Below are positions 15,820 to 24,919 of a stretch of 50,257 nucleotides of DNA, one piece after another. A model generated the notes under the pieces. That model was given only the letters and a program-made list of their open reading frames with translations. It was not told where the DNA came from and did no database searches. This DNA comes from Acidobacteriota bacterium (GTDB taxonomy: Bacteria; Acidobacteriota; Terriglobia; Terriglobales; Acidobacteriaceae). Numbering within the stretch: the first letter of the stretch is position 1; each line of letters starts with the position of its first letter. Location of the stretch: positions 1 to 50,257 of the forward strand of contig JABBOG010000019.1 in assembly GCA_019351975.1 (NCBI GenBank). The letters are read 5' to 3'. Position numbers and translations under genes: made by a program.

Positions 15820-16041
15820 TCAGGCGTCTTTGGCGTCTTCGTACTCTTCGTGCCAGGCCGTCTGGATGGCTTCGAGGATGCCTTCGGTGGACTTTGTGGG
15901 GTCGCCGACGAAGCCTGGGAGCTGCGTGACCCACTTGTGGAGGTCGGTGAAGCGGACGGAGTAGGGGTCGGTGTCGGGAAACATCTCTTGCAGCTGGATG
16001 CCAATTTCGAGGGCGTCGGTCCAGTCGATTTCATGTGCCAT
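15820..16041 (-). CDS. iscX: IscX, iron-sulfur assembly adaptor
   Basis: 73 residues. Seen: IDWTDALEIGIQLQEMFPDTDPYSVRFTDLHKWVTQL and GILEAIQTAWHEEYED, read across residues about 5-68, which match the E. coli IscX pattern of WTD..EIG, PD.DP..VRFTD.H.W and ILEAI...W. IscX binds IscS and iron and modulates cluster assembly. It is normally encoded at the end of an isc operon; here no iscS, iscU, hscA or fdx is near, so it is a solitary copy. Start at ATG 16041, with ggaggtaac just upstream on the minus strand. It diverges from a radical SAM gene, itself a cluster-dependent enzyme, with 61 bases between starts. Confidence 0.88.
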   Translation of the reverse strand: MAHEIDWTDALEIGIQLQEMFPDTDPYSVRFTDLHKWVTQLPGFVGDPTKSTEGILEAIQTAWHEEYEDAKDA

Positions 16042-16102
16042 GTGTTACCTCCGAAGCTACAGTTTACGTCGGCGGCGGGTGCGCGCGATAGAATGGAGTG
16101 TG

Positions 16103-17182
16103 ATGTCACATGAGAGCAAAGCACTGAAGACAGCGCCGGAGCGGGCGGAGGTAAAGCGCCGGATGCCGGCGCGCCGCCGCATGATCGCAGCCAGCCGAAA
16201 GATGCGTGAGTTAGGGTCGATTGCGTCGGCTGTAGCTGGAACGTCGCACCCGTATATGGCGCACATTGTGCCGATGCGGCGGTGCAACCTGGCGTGTACG
16301 TACTGCAATGAGTTCGATGATGTGTCGAACCCTGTGGATGTTGAGGAGATGAAGCGGCGGATCGATCATCTGGGGAGGCTTGGGACGTCGGTAATTACGA
16401 TCTCGGGGGGCGAACCGCTGTTGCACCCGGAGTTGGACGATGTGATCCGGCAGATTCGGAAGACCGGCGCGATTGCGGGAATGATTACGAACGGCTACCT
16501 GCTGATGCCGGAGCGGATTGAGCGGCTGAACAGGGCCGGGCTCGACCACATGCAGATCTCGATTGATAATGTGATGCCGGATGAGGTATCGAAGAAGTCG
16601 CTGAAGGTGCTGGACGCGAAGCTGCGGATGCTTGCGGAGCATGCGGATTTTCATGTGAATATCAATTCGGTGGTGGGCGGTGGAATTGCCAATCCTGAGG
16701 ACGCGCTGACGATCTCGAAGCGCGCTCTGGGGCTTGGGTTCAGCTCGACGATTGGGATTATTCATGATGGAAGCGGGCAGTTGAAACCTCTGGGTGAGCG
16801 CGAGCGGATCGTCTGGGACGAGGTGCGGCGGCTGACGCGAAGGAGCTATTCGCGGTTCAATGGCTTTCAGGAGGCGATTGCGAACGGACTGCCGAACGAT
16901 TGGCGATGCCGCGCGGGGTCGCGCTATTTGTACATCTGCGAGAACGGGCTGGTGCATTATTGCTCGCAGCAGCGGGGGTATCCGGGTGTGCCGCTGGCGG
17001 AGTATCAGACCGCGGATGTGGCGCGCGAGTTTTTGACGGAGAAGTCGTGCGCGCCGAATTGCACGATCAGCTGCGTGCATCAGGTGAGCTTCATCGACCA
17101 TTGGCGCGCGCCGCAGCGCACGACGATTACACCGGGGGGAGCGGCGCACGGCGCTGATGCGGGGCTGGTGCAGATTCAGTGA
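16103..17182 (+). CDS. Radical SAM protein with extra C-terminal cysteines
   Basis: About 360 residues. Seen: RRCNLACTYCNEF, the CxxxCxxC motif for the SAM-binding [4Fe-4S] cluster (residues about 60-72), then VITISGGEPLLHPELDDVI (the GGEP motif) and DHMQISIDNV. The C-terminal third has CRAGSRYLYICENGLVHYCS and CAPNCTISCVHQ, an arrangement like a SPASM/Twitch auxiliary-cluster domain. The substrate cannot be assigned; relatives act on peptides, lipids or cofactors. No short precursor-peptide ORF was recognised beside it. Start: ATG 16103 (GTG at 16100 is also possible) after ggag. The in-frame extension back to 15971 is antisense to iscX and not credible. Confidence 0.85.
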   Translation: MSHESKALKTAPERAEVKRRMPARRRMIAASRKMRELGSIASAVAGTSHPYMAHIVPMRRCNLACTYCNEFDDVSNPVDVEEMKRRIDHLGRLGTSVITISGGEPLLHPELDDVIRQIRKTGAIAGMITNGYLLMPERIERLNRAGLDHMQISIDNVMPDEVSKKSLKVLDAKLRMLAEHADFHVNINSVVGGGIANPEDALTISKRALGLGFSSTIGIIHDGSGQLKPLGERERIVWDEVRRLTRRSYSRFNGFQEAIANGLPNDWRCRAGSRYLYICENGLVHYCSQQRGYPGVPLAEYQTADVAREFLTEKSCAPNCTISCVHQVSFIDHWRAPQRTTITPGGAAHGADAGLVQIQ

Positions 17183-17314
17183 ACAAACGTCAGCGCTAGA
17201 TGCGGTAAGGCATATTTGCTACAGGTGTGGTGCGGGCCACGGGCATATCGGGGTTCGCAGGCGGCGATCTGTCACTGTAGAGAATTCACGCCGAACCTTC
17301 ATCGCTTGTTTAGG

Positions 17315-17488
17315 TCAGGCGTCGACCTCGGCCAGGAAGAGGGCTTCTTCGCTGAAGAGGTTCATAACGTAGTTCGTACCGAAGGGCAGTCTCCGTTCGA
17401 TTGCGAAGAACGATTTAGTCAGCCACCCTGGGGTTTCGCGGGGGAAGATCATGATGAGTATTCTGCGTGGGACCAATGCAGGCACGGT
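17315..17488 (-). pseudogene. Out-of-frame C-terminal remnant of the methyltransferase
   Basis: In the frame one base off from the methyltransferase, the minus strand is open from just after a TGA at 17491-17489 to a TGA at 17317-17315. It encodes about 57 residues, including MIFPRETPGWLTKSF, ERRLPFGTNYVMNLF and SEEALFLAEVDA. The segment reads like a genuine protein end (amphipathic, aromatic, acidic finish), whereas the in-frame end of the methyltransferase (CIGPTQNTHHDLPPRNPRVAD) does not. A single-base insertion or deletion near 17450-17488 would join them. Confidence 0.65.
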
Positions 17489-18464
17489 TCATTGAAACCA
17501 GAGCGCGTCTCTTGAGGTGATACTGCGAAGGAGAAAGTCGTGCGGGTCGCGAGATATGGTTCTCGCGTTGGAATATTTTTACGTCCTTGAAGCCAGCGCG
17601 CTTGACTGTCGAAGAGAGATCATCCGGGTTGGTTTTCCAAGGATGGCCAGAGTCGAAGTACACCAGATCCAGGGGGTGTATCCGCGGCTCGTTGTTTCCA
17701 TCGTGCTGAGCGGCAAATCTGTGCACTTTCGGCAGGAATGGCGTGCCTGCCTTGCCTGCCATAGGTAGTGTCGAAAGCAGGCAGCCACCCGGGAGGAGCA
17801 ATCTGGCAAAGATGGCGAGCATTTCGTCTGGATCATACAGATGCTCTAAGGTGTGGTTTGAAAAGATCAGGTCATAGCTGCGATCAAACGATGCAAGATG
17901 TTCGCAGATATCTCCCTGGAGAAACTGCATGCCGACCGTGCTGCCTAATTTTGGCAGCCGTGCATCGTGATAGTCGATCGCCATAATCCGGGCGTTCGGT
18001 AAGACTGCGCGAAGAAAGATTAATTCAATACCGTTGCCACAGCCAATCACGAGAACACTCTTGGTTTCGCGCGGTACGAAGTTGGTCTCCCACTCGAAGT
18101 CATCAAAATACATACGCTTTTCATTGTCGGGTATTGCGATCTGATCGAGCAGTGATTCCGCGCGACTCTGCTCGGCTGCAGCTAACAAGGTTTGTTCGTG
18201 TTTGAGTAGGCAGGTCTTCGTGTTTGGTGCTGTAGGCCGAAACTTGACTCCTTTTGCAATGGCCGATCTTCCGAGCTGATTCATCTCAGGGTCAGGGCCT
18301 TGCGCAAAGGGGTATCGCTGCAGGTAGGCTTGTAGCTTGGGGTTATCCAAATGAATTTGGATGGCCGGCTGGGCACCATGTGAAGGGTCTCCCGCGTCTG
18401 CTTGCAGCTTTCCTGGCTTGAATGACATATGAACGCCCATGGTATCAAGTCTAGAGTCTTCCAT
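17415..18464 (-). CDS. Class I SAM-dependent methyltransferase, probably frameshifted at its end
   Basis: 349 residues as read. Seen: motif I SVLVIGCGNGIELIFLR (residues about 135-152), acidic loop after strand 2 in IMAIDYHDARLPKLG, MQFLQGDICEHL, motif II FDRSYDLIFSNHTLEHLYDPDEML and motif III LLLPGGCLLSTLPM. This is a Methyltransf_11/25-like fold; the N-terminal 120 residues have no recognised domain. The substrate is unknown, but the place beside membrane glycosyltransferase-like genes suggests a sugar or lipid methylation in glycan assembly. Base composition is less GC-rich than in the left part of the window. The last about 25 residues seem to come from a wrong frame. Possible starts are 18464, 18440 and 18428. 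It lies 42 bases downstream of the 634-residue membrane protein on the same strand. Confidence 0.82.
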   Translation of the reverse strand: MEDSRLDTMGVHMSFKPGKLQADAGDPSHGAQPAIQIHLDNPKLQAYLQRYPFAQGPDPEMNQLGRSAIAKGVKFRPTAPNTKTCLLKHEQTLLAAAEQSRAESLLDQIAIPDNEKRMYFDDFEWETNFVPRETKSVLVIGCGNGIELIFLRAVLPNARIMAIDYHDARLPKLGSTVGMQFLQGDICEHLASFDRSYDLIFSNHTLEHLYDPDEMLAIFARLLLPGGCLLSTLPMAGKAGTPFLPKVHRFAAQHDGNNEPRIHPLDLVYFDSGHPWKTNPDDLSSTVKRAGFKDVKIFQRENHISRPARLSPSQYHLKRRALVSMNRACIGPTQNTHHDLPPRNPRVAD

Positions 18465-18506
18465 CCGTTAAATTTACCCAATATCCTGCTCTATGCCGAC
18501 GGTGAG

Positions 18507-20411
18507 TTAGCGGGTTGGCTGTTGGAGATCAAGAACGATGAGGTCATCGGCGTCGTAGAGGTGGCGGCGGGTTTGGATGAGTTGATTGTATTGGCGATAG
18601 CTGGCGAGACGAATCTGGGCTTCGCTTTTGATCCACTGCGTTGTTGAGGGGTTGGCAAGCTCGGTGACCTCGCGGGTCTCGACGTCGGACATGGTGGATG
18701 GGGTGAAGCTGAGCGCGAGATAACGGAGATGGTGGGCGAGCAGATAGGCAGCGAGGGCGTTGCCGTCGGAGCGGCTGGGCCAGCCGGGGGGAAGGCTGGC
18801 GGCGCCGGGAATGTCGGCGATGTTGATGGAGCGGGAGCGGAAGTTGAGCAGGAAGGGGTAGTCGACGGTGGCGAGGGTATGGTCGGGTCCTTGAGGAATG
18901 GCCGCTTCCATGTCGGCATAGGAGCGGACGGTGGCGGAGGGGACGATGTGGAAGTCGGTGAGACTGTCGCGTAAGCAAAGGAGTGTGGCCTGATACTCGT
19001 GGGTCCAGGAGTTGAAGCCGATGTACATGGCGAGGCAGACGCAGAGGACGGCGCTTGCGGCTTCGAGCAGACGCGGGCGCAGGGTTGGGTGCAGGTTGTA
19101 CCAGTGTGCAGCTGCGAGATACAGCAGAAGGATCGCGGAGAGGATGGCGGGGTAGTTGTAGCGGCGAACGGAGTCTCCGCCGGTGGCGAGGCCGACAAGG
19201 ACGGAAGCGACAAGTGCAGCGGAGGTTAGCGCGGCGAGGACGCGGGTGCGCTCGTCGGGCTCGCACCAGAACCACTCCACGAGGAGAACAGCGAGCAGCG
19301 GCATGTTGAAGATCATGACCTTGACGATGGTCTTCAGCGAGTTGCCGCCGGATGGAGACGGAAACAGGCCGTAGGCGCTGTACTGGTAGCCTTTGCCGAG
19401 CAAGGGGTAAAACCATGTGCCGGACGCAGCGTGGCTGGCGATCATCCACGGGAGCAGGACGATGAGGCAGCCGAGTGAGGCGAAGACAAGGGTGCGGAGG
19501 CCTGCGGAGATGCCGCGGCGGCGCGCATGCAGGAGGGCGATGAAGACGAAGAAGAGAACGCCGTGAGGGAGATAGGTGGACTTGAAGGATGCGATGGTGG
19601 CGGCGGCAGCTCCGAGCAGAAGCGCTTGCAGCGTGCGGCGCGATTCGAGTTCATCGAGATCGGAGGCAAGAAACACCAAGCCGCAGAAGAGGGCGTAGGG
19701 AAGAACGACGAAAGTGAGGTTGAACTGTAGCTGCGGTGTAAGCAGAAGAAAGAGGATGAGCAGGGCGCGCTGTAGCGGATTCAGGCGAAAGACGGCACCG
19801 AGACCGACGGCAACGAAGACGACAAGGAGCAGGCCAAAGGCACGGTCAGCCATCTGGATATCTTCGACGGGTAATTCGGAGAGGATGAGGGTCTGAAGGA
19901 AGTAATTACCGCCGAGTGAGGACATGACGCGCCGCTCGCTGAAGGGGTCGGCTGCGTACGCGTGGAGGGCGGCCATTTTGACGGGGGCTGCGAGGTAGAA
20001 GTTGTAGTCGTCGTCGTGCTGATAGTAAGACGTGTGAACGCTGGCGCCGAAGCGAATGAGGAAGACGCAGGCGGCAAGAAATAGAACGGGCCGGGTCCAA
20101 CTCGAGCGCGGAGTGGAAGGATGTTGGGTATCGACTCGAGCGGGGACCAGCGTGGGACGGATGAGTAGAAAGCAGACTACGCCGACGGCGATGAGCGCCA
20201 GACGCGCGGCGGGGCTGATACCTTGAGTGAGATTCAGGCAGCCTCCCAGAAAGACGAAGATGCTGAAGCCGGCGATGGCTGCGAGGGGTAAGGAGGGCTT
20301 AGGAACGCGTAGCAGTCGCAGTGCGGCAGTGCCCCAGCCTGCGATGGCCAGGAAGACGATAACGGCCCAGCAAAGAGCCTCAAAAAAGTGAAGCAGCGAT
20401 GTGGAAGTCAC
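18507..20411 (-). CDS. Large multi-span membrane protein, GT-C glycosyltransferase-like
   Basis: 634 residues with roughly twelve hydrophobic spans and a C-terminal soluble region of about 150 residues. Seen: an acidic cluster in the first large loop, SYYQHDDDYNFYLAAPVKM, followed by spans such as FGLLLVVFVAVGLGAVF, ALLILFLLLTPQLQF and LVFASLGCLIVLLPWMIA. An acidic motif in the first external loop followed by many spans is typical of GT-C enzymes that use polyprenyl-phosphate sugars, but no family-specific signature is recognised, so function is inferred from architecture and neighbours. It heads a two-gene unit with the methyltransferase and is divergent from the polymerase-like gene (139 bases between starts). 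Confidence 0.75.
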   Translation of the reverse strand: MTSTSLLHFFEALCWAVIVFLAIAGWGTAALRLLRVPKPSLPLAAIAGFSIFVFLGGCLNLTQGISPAARLALIAVGVVCFLLIRPTLVPARVDTQHPSTPRSSWTRPVLFLAACVFLIRFGASVHTSYYQHDDDYNFYLAAPVKMAALHAYAADPFSERRVMSSLGGNYFLQTLILSELPVEDIQMADRAFGLLLVVFVAVGLGAVFRLNPLQRALLILFLLLTPQLQFNLTFVVLPYALFCGLVFLASDLDELESRRTLQALLLGAAAATIASFKSTYLPHGVLFFVFIALLHARRRGISAGLRTLVFASLGCLIVLLPWMIASHAASGTWFYPLLGKGYQYSAYGLFPSPSGGNSLKTIVKVMIFNMPLLAVLLVEWFWCEPDERTRVLAALTSAALVASVLVGLATGGDSVRRYNYPAILSAILLLYLAAAHWYNLHPTLRPRLLEAASAVLCVCLAMYIGFNSWTHEYQATLLCLRDSLTDFHIVPSATVRSYADMEAAIPQGPDHTLATVDYPFLLNFRSRSINIADIPGAASLPPGWPSRSDGNALAAYLLAHHLRYLALSFTPSTMSDVETREVTELANPSTTQWIKSEAQIRLASYRQYNQLIQTRRHLYDADDLIVLDLQQPTR

Positions 20412-20550
20412 TGATCTCCCCCGTGGATTGCGGTGAAAGGACCTTTGAAGAGACGACCGCAGCGATCATGCTTAAGGGCACAGGGCGGTGCGGCATGGGA
20501 GCTATGCATGGGATGAGCGTACGGTGTTCCGACCGCATGACGGCAGTTGG

Positions 20551-22080
20551 ATGCTTGATCTTGTAGAGTTATGTTACGTGCGTCTTTCCCTGCCAACTCG
20601 AGTTCCCCTGCCAAAGGTGTTTATCTTTGCGTCGGTGTTCTTCTTTGTTCAACTGTTGGAGCATACCGATTTCATCTTCTGTTTGCTGTATTTTGCGTTC
20701 TTAATTTTGACAGCTGTGGCGTTCAACCTGGGCGATGGTTTTACCAGGCTTAGCGGTGCGTACGTCTTTTGGTATTCCTTGCTGATTGTAATCGTTGGGG
20801 TAACATGGAAGGCTGTCATCGGCGAACCGGGCGAGACGAATCTGTATTCGCCCCTGCTGGATATGTCCCTGTATGTCGCGAGCATGATGATGCTGGCGTT
20901 GGTGGCACTGGTAAATAAGAAGGTCGACGTGCGTGGTATGGGGCTTGGCGGCGGCTTTAGTGTGGGAGAGTTGAACTATACGTCCGCGGGGCTGGGGTGC
21001 TGCGTGCTTGGCGTCGGGATTATGCAAGCGCAAGTTCTGTTTGGTCAGGCCCCTGGTGGCATTGTCAGCGCCCTCGTCCAGATTAATGTTTTCCCGCCGT
21101 TGGGAATCATTCTGTCGACCATCGGTGCGATTAAAGACAGTGGCGGGCGGCGGGCATCCAATTACATCAATATTTGCGCCATGTCGTACATGTTCTATTA
21201 CGGGCTGATCGGCTTCTCGAAGCAAGGGATGTTCACGCCTTATGTCTGCTGGCTGGTGGGGGCCTTCTATGCGCGACTTAAGATCCGACCCATTCACATC
21301 ATCACTACTGGTGTATTTTGGTTCATAGCGTTTAGTTTTCTGGCCCCGCTGTCGTTAGCGCGTGATCTTGTTGAGGGTGTATGGGACCCAACCGTGCGGC
21401 TAGAAATCATTGGGTATCAGCTGACGCATTGGACTCAGTTTAAAGCACATGTCGCTGATTTGAACCAGGAGATGGTAGCGATGGACGGTGGCGGCAGCTA
21501 TTACAGCACACCGCAAAGCTCACTGATCCAGCGGCTAAGCATGATCTCCCCGGATGACGCCTTACTTACATATTCTGCAAAGGGCCATTTTGAGGGGATC
21601 GAACCGGTACTGCAGTACTTTGCGAATGACCTTCCTCATTTCATCCTGCCTAACAAGCAAATCACATTCAGTGGAAACTACTACGATCACGAGATGGGGC
21701 GTGGGCTTGCCGCCGACGATACATCAACAGGGATCTCCTTCAGTCCGGTGGCAGAGGCGTATCACTGCGAGGGTTGGGGTGGCATCTTCTGGCTGTTGCC
21801 GTTGCTTTGGATCCTTCTATTCACGAGTTCAGATTTTGTAGTGGGGGACATGACGAAATATCCGTGGGGGCTTTTGGTGGTGGTCTGGTTCGCACACTCG
21901 GCACCGGAGACGATGCTGGGAGGCATGATTTACTTCGTGGGGTACGGTAATTTTGGAATGCTCTTCGCCATCATTGTTGTAACCAGGTTCGCTCCTATCA
22001 TCGGTACGCTGTTTGGGGGGAAAGCGGTTCCGCATGTAACTTCGCCGATGCGTCGCCTGCCTGCGTTGAGCAGGTCATGA
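20551..22080 (+). CDS. O-antigen-polymerase-like membrane protein
   Basis: About 509 residues with ten or more spans. Seen: hydrophobic segments from VFIFASVFFFVQLL onward, a soluble external loop of about 130 residues in the second half (residues about 300-430), and within it TGISFSPVAEAYHCEGWGG, resembling the S-P-x-x-E-A-Y...G-W-x-G segment of Wzy-type and oligosaccharide-repeat polymerases. This supports polymerisation of lipid-linked repeat units in the periplasm; the call is by pattern only. Start: ATG 20551 is preferred, as the GTG at 20488 would add 21 hydrophilic residues; neither has a strong RBS. It is followed by a permease gene after 92 bases. Confidence 0.65.
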   Translation: MLDLVELCYVRLSLPTRVPLPKVFIFASVFFFVQLLEHTDFIFCLLYFAFLILTAVAFNLGDGFTRLSGAYVFWYSLLIVIVGVTWKAVIGEPGETNLYSPLLDMSLYVASMMMLALVALVNKKVDVRGMGLGGGFSVGELNYTSAGLGCCVLGVGIMQAQVLFGQAPGGIVSALVQINVFPPLGIILSTIGAIKDSGGRRASNYINICAMSYMFYYGLIGFSKQGMFTPYVCWLVGAFYARLKIRPIHIITTGVFWFIAFSFLAPLSLARDLVEGVWDPTVRLEIIGYQLTHWTQFKAHVADLNQEMVAMDGGGSYYSTPQSSLIQRLSMISPDDALLTYSAKGHFEGIEPVLQYFANDLPHFILPNKQITFSGNYYDHEMGRGLAADDTSTGISFSPVAEAYHCEGWGGIFWLLPLLWILLFTSSDFVVGDMTKYPWGLLVVVWFAHSAPETMLGGMIYFVGYGNFGMLFAIIVVTRFAPIIGTLFGGKAVPHVTSPMRRLPALSRS

Positions 22081-22172
22081 TTGCGACGAGCGGCCAGCGT
22101 ATGTGGAGAATCGCCACACCTGCGCTACTATGAAAGCTGTCCATTCGACGATGGACGAAGCTCTTTGCCCCC

Positions 22173-23279
22173 ATGAATAAACTGATCCTTGGAAATCTCG
22201 TATACCGCCCGCTGCGCTCAGTGATCAGCGGACTAGCCGTCGCTATCGAAGTGATTATGATTCTGTCGGTTGTCGGAATCTTTTACGGCCAGCTGAATGG
22301 CAACCGAACGGAGACGACGGGAATCGGCATGGATATGATTGCGCATCCAGGCACGGCCAGCGCCCTGATGAACACCAGTTCGGCCTCAGCGGACGTACGT
22401 GTTGCCGATGTGCTGCGCAAGTTGCCGCACGTCGAAGTTGTCGCGCCGGTTTACCTCAAGCTGACGACCGGAAGTACGCTGGAAAACGTGTATGGCATCG
22501 ACTTCAACAGCTATAACGCACTGCGTCCGTTTGTATTCCTGAGCGGCGGCCCGTTCTCGAAGCCGTTTGATCTGATTATCGACGACCTGCAGGCAAAGAC
22601 CGGGAAGGGGCTGAAGGTTGGCGATCAGGTGAAGCTGCTGAATCATGCATTCACCATCTGCGGCGTTGTTGAACATGGCAAGGGCGCGCGTAAATATATC
22701 CCGCTCGAGACGATGGATGCGCTTGAAAATAATCCGGGCAAAGCCTCCATGTTCTATCTTCGGACGCAGGATGAGCCGAAGTATCAGAGCGATGTTCGCA
22801 AGGAAATTCTGGCTACGGATGGGCTTCAGGATTGGAGCGTGCAGACGATTCAGGATTATCTCGAGGCGCTTACACCGTCCCATCTTCCGGGCTTCAATAT
22901 TGCGCTGGATGTCATCATAGGAATCGCGACGGTGATTGGATTCCTTGTCATCTTCCAATCGATGTATACCGCAGTGATGGAGCGCACAAGGGAGATAGGC
23001 ATTCTCAAGTCCCTCGGAGCGGGGCGTCTTGCGATCGTATCCGTGGTGCTGCGCGAGACGATGCTGCTCGCGATTCTCGGTACAACACTTGGAGTCGTCT
23101 TTACTTACATCTTGCGTGATACGTTACAGGCACGGTTTGCGACGTTGAGCTTCCAAATTACATGGGAGTGGGTTGTAAAAGCAGTTGTGATTGCTCTGTG
23201 CGGGGCATTATTTGGTGCGCTGTACCCAGCGCTGAAGGCTGCTCGCAAAGACCCCATCGCTGCGTTGGCATACGAGTAA
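22173..23279 (+). CDS. ABC transporter permease, FtsX/MacB type, without adjacent ATPase
   Basis: 368 residues. Seen: one N-terminal span SVISGLAVAIEVIMILSVVG, a periplasmic MacB_PCD-like domain of about 220 residues, then three C-terminal spans with the FtsX-family signature SMYTAVMERTREIGILKSLGA (residues about 268-288) and a last span ending ALYPALKAARKDPIAALAYE. Such permeases need a LolD/MacB-type ATPase, which is not present on either side, so the partner must be elsewhere. The likely role is export or extraction of a lipid or envelope component, consistent with the surrounding glycan genes. ATG at 22173 has no good RBS. A small inverted pair gtccat/atggac lies about 20 bases upstream. 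Confidence 0.85.
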   Translation: MNKLILGNLVYRPLRSVISGLAVAIEVIMILSVVGIFYGQLNGNRTETTGIGMDMIAHPGTASALMNTSSASADVRVADVLRKLPHVEVVAPVYLKLTTGSTLENVYGIDFNSYNALRPFVFLSGGPFSKPFDLIIDDLQAKTGKGLKVGDQVKLLNHAFTICGVVEHGKGARKYIPLETMDALENNPGKASMFYLRTQDEPKYQSDVRKEILATDGLQDWSVQTIQDYLEALTPSHLPGFNIALDVIIGIATVIGFLVIFQSMYTAVMERTREIGILKSLGAGRLAIVSVVLRETMLLAILGTTLGVVFTYILRDTLQARFATLSFQITWEWVVKAVVIALCGALFGALYPALKAARKDPIAALAYE

Positions 23280-23327
23280 GCGAGAGCAGTAGCGAGTGTT
23301 CCGTATAGAGGGGTTGCGAATAGAACG

Positions 23328-24887
23328 ATGTTGAAGATCTATCGGAGCTTTGTTGCTGTATTTGCTGTTTGGTTGCTGGGCTGGATGTGGGTGTCATGGC
23401 CTGCTATGCAGGACGACGCTTTCATTCACCTTCGCTACGCGGCGAACCTGGTTCACGATCACATGATTTCGTACAATGGTGTGCATCAGGACTATGGGAC
23501 ATCCAGCCTCTTGTACGTATGGCTGCTCGCTTGCTTGTATCGACCGTTTGCTTCACCTGTTCTTCCGCGAGCGGTCTCAACGTTTTTTCATCTGGTCTTG
23601 TTCGGCGGTCTTGTTTGGGGGCTTGCCAAGCGACTTCGTCCTGCGCCCAAACTGGCGTGGATGTTTGCGCTGCTGCTTCTTGGTATCTTAGCGACACCGA
23701 TGTCTGTCCGGTGGTTGGACGACGGGATGGAGACGTCCCTCACACTTTGCATGGTAGCTCTGGCCGCATTTCTCACCTCGAAGCTATGCCATAGACCTGA
23801 GGGCACGTGGAGAGAATCCGCAGTGCTATTTCTGCTGGGATTTATTGCAACGCTTACACGTGTTGAATATCTGCTCTTGTTCGGTATCGTCAGTGCAACG
23901 CTGTTCTTCGCGCCGAGCGCTCGTCCCGCCTACACAGACCTAAGCACCACAAATGTAAACCGATGGGATTCGCGCTTTCTACGGCGCTGCGTTTCGCCCC
24001 TGGCGGGAAGCCTTATAGCTGCGTCTATCATCTTCTTCACCATGCACTCGCTGGTTCCCGATACCGCAGTCGCAAAAGCGGGAGGATTCAGTGGATGGCT
24101 CGGAACGCTCGATGCCACTCTGTCAGTTTTTGAAAGTTCGCTTTCGTTAGGGGCGCTCTTCGTTATCTTTTGGCTTCTCACGCTTGTGGCAATTGTCGCC
24201 TTCAAGCGCAGAATGACACTGCCAATCCTGCTCGTGAATAGCCTTTTTCCAATCACCATCTGCCTCGCAGCTATTCGCGGACAGGAGGTGCAAGGGGTTC
24301 GCTACTTTATTTGGACTCTGCTGTATCCGGTGCTCTGGAACACACTGGAGTGGCGATGGAGCACACCGACGGACGCAGTGTTTCCTGCTAAGCTGTTTCG
24401 GCTCTGCGCCTATGGCGTTGCTTTGCTTCTGCTGGTGCTACAGCCGATCGAATCGAAGCTGCTATACAGAGAGTTTCGCTTGCGCAAGGAAAGTCTCATG
24501 GCGTTGCGAATGCAGCACTTGGAAACGCTACGTCCGTTGAAACTTGTGGCCTATGACATCGGGTATATCGGGTATTTCACGGGTTCACAGGTTTGTGATA
24601 TGGCTGGATTGGTTAACGGTCGGGAACGAGCACTCCTTTCCGCTGCGCAGCGAGTCAGGATTTGCGCTGATGAAGATCCGCAGCTCGCGTTTCTTACGAA
24701 ATCGGGCATCGGAACGTTGAATAACGATCTATCGCTCAAGGATTGGTCGGTGTGCTCAGCCTACGATTTAGCCAACCTGCGCAGTTCAGATGTGCATTAT
24801 CTGATCGCGGCCCCCGGCGTTGCGGCTGAGGTTTGCAGCGCGGCGGATGGTACTCCACATCCGGTCGCACCGTTGCTGCAGCCATAG
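23328..24887 (+). CDS. Multi-span membrane protein, GT-C glycosyltransferase-like (DDAFI type)
   Basis: 519 residues, about ten spans. Seen: after the first span VFAVWLLGWMWVSW comes QDDAFIHLRYAANLVHDH, an Asp-Asp motif in the first periplasmic loop as in polyprenyl-phosphate-sugar-dependent GT-C enzymes such as actinobacterial arabinosyl and mannosyltransferases, followed by DYGTSSLLYVWLLA. A second conserved-looking point is WLDDGMETSLTLCMVALAAF. The C-terminal 120 residues are soluble, with LKLVAYDIGYIGYFTGSQVCDMAGLVN, which is also common in that group. Substrate and acceptor are unknown. It follows the permease by 48 bases and probably shares its transcript. Confidence 0.78.
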   Translation: MLKIYRSFVAVFAVWLLGWMWVSWPAMQDDAFIHLRYAANLVHDHMISYNGVHQDYGTSSLLYVWLLACLYRPFASPVLPRAVSTFFHLVLFGGLVWGLAKRLRPAPKLAWMFALLLLGILATPMSVRWLDDGMETSLTLCMVALAAFLTSKLCHRPEGTWRESAVLFLLGFIATLTRVEYLLLFGIVSATLFFAPSARPAYTDLSTTNVNRWDSRFLRRCVSPLAGSLIAASIIFFTMHSLVPDTAVAKAGGFSGWLGTLDATLSVFESSLSLGALFVIFWLLTLVAIVAFKRRMTLPILLVNSLFPITICLAAIRGQEVQGVRYFIWTLLYPVLWNTLEWRWSTPTDAVFPAKLFRLCAYGVALLLLVLQPIESKLLYREFRLRKESLMALRMQHLETLRPLKLVAYDIGYIGYFTGSQVCDMAGLVNGRERALLSAAQRVRICADEDPQLAFLTKSGIGTLNNDLSLKDWSVCSAYDLANLRSSDVHYLIAAPGVAAEVCSAADGTPHPVAPLLQP

Positions 24888-24889
24888 CG

Positions 24890-24919
24890 TTCGCACTTGC
24901 GGGGCGCACTTTCTATAAT
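24890..24919 (+). promoter_or_regulatory. Candidate sigma-70 promoter
   Basis: ttcgca (24890-24895), 18-base spacer, tataat (24914-24919), about 75 bases before the next gene start. The -10 box is perfect; the -35 box matches four of six consensus positions. Confidence 0.45.

Noticed and set aside
15971-16102. N-terminal extension of the radical SAM protein
   Set aside because: It overlaps iscX on the opposite strand; an RBS-like ggag sits just before the ATG at 16103.
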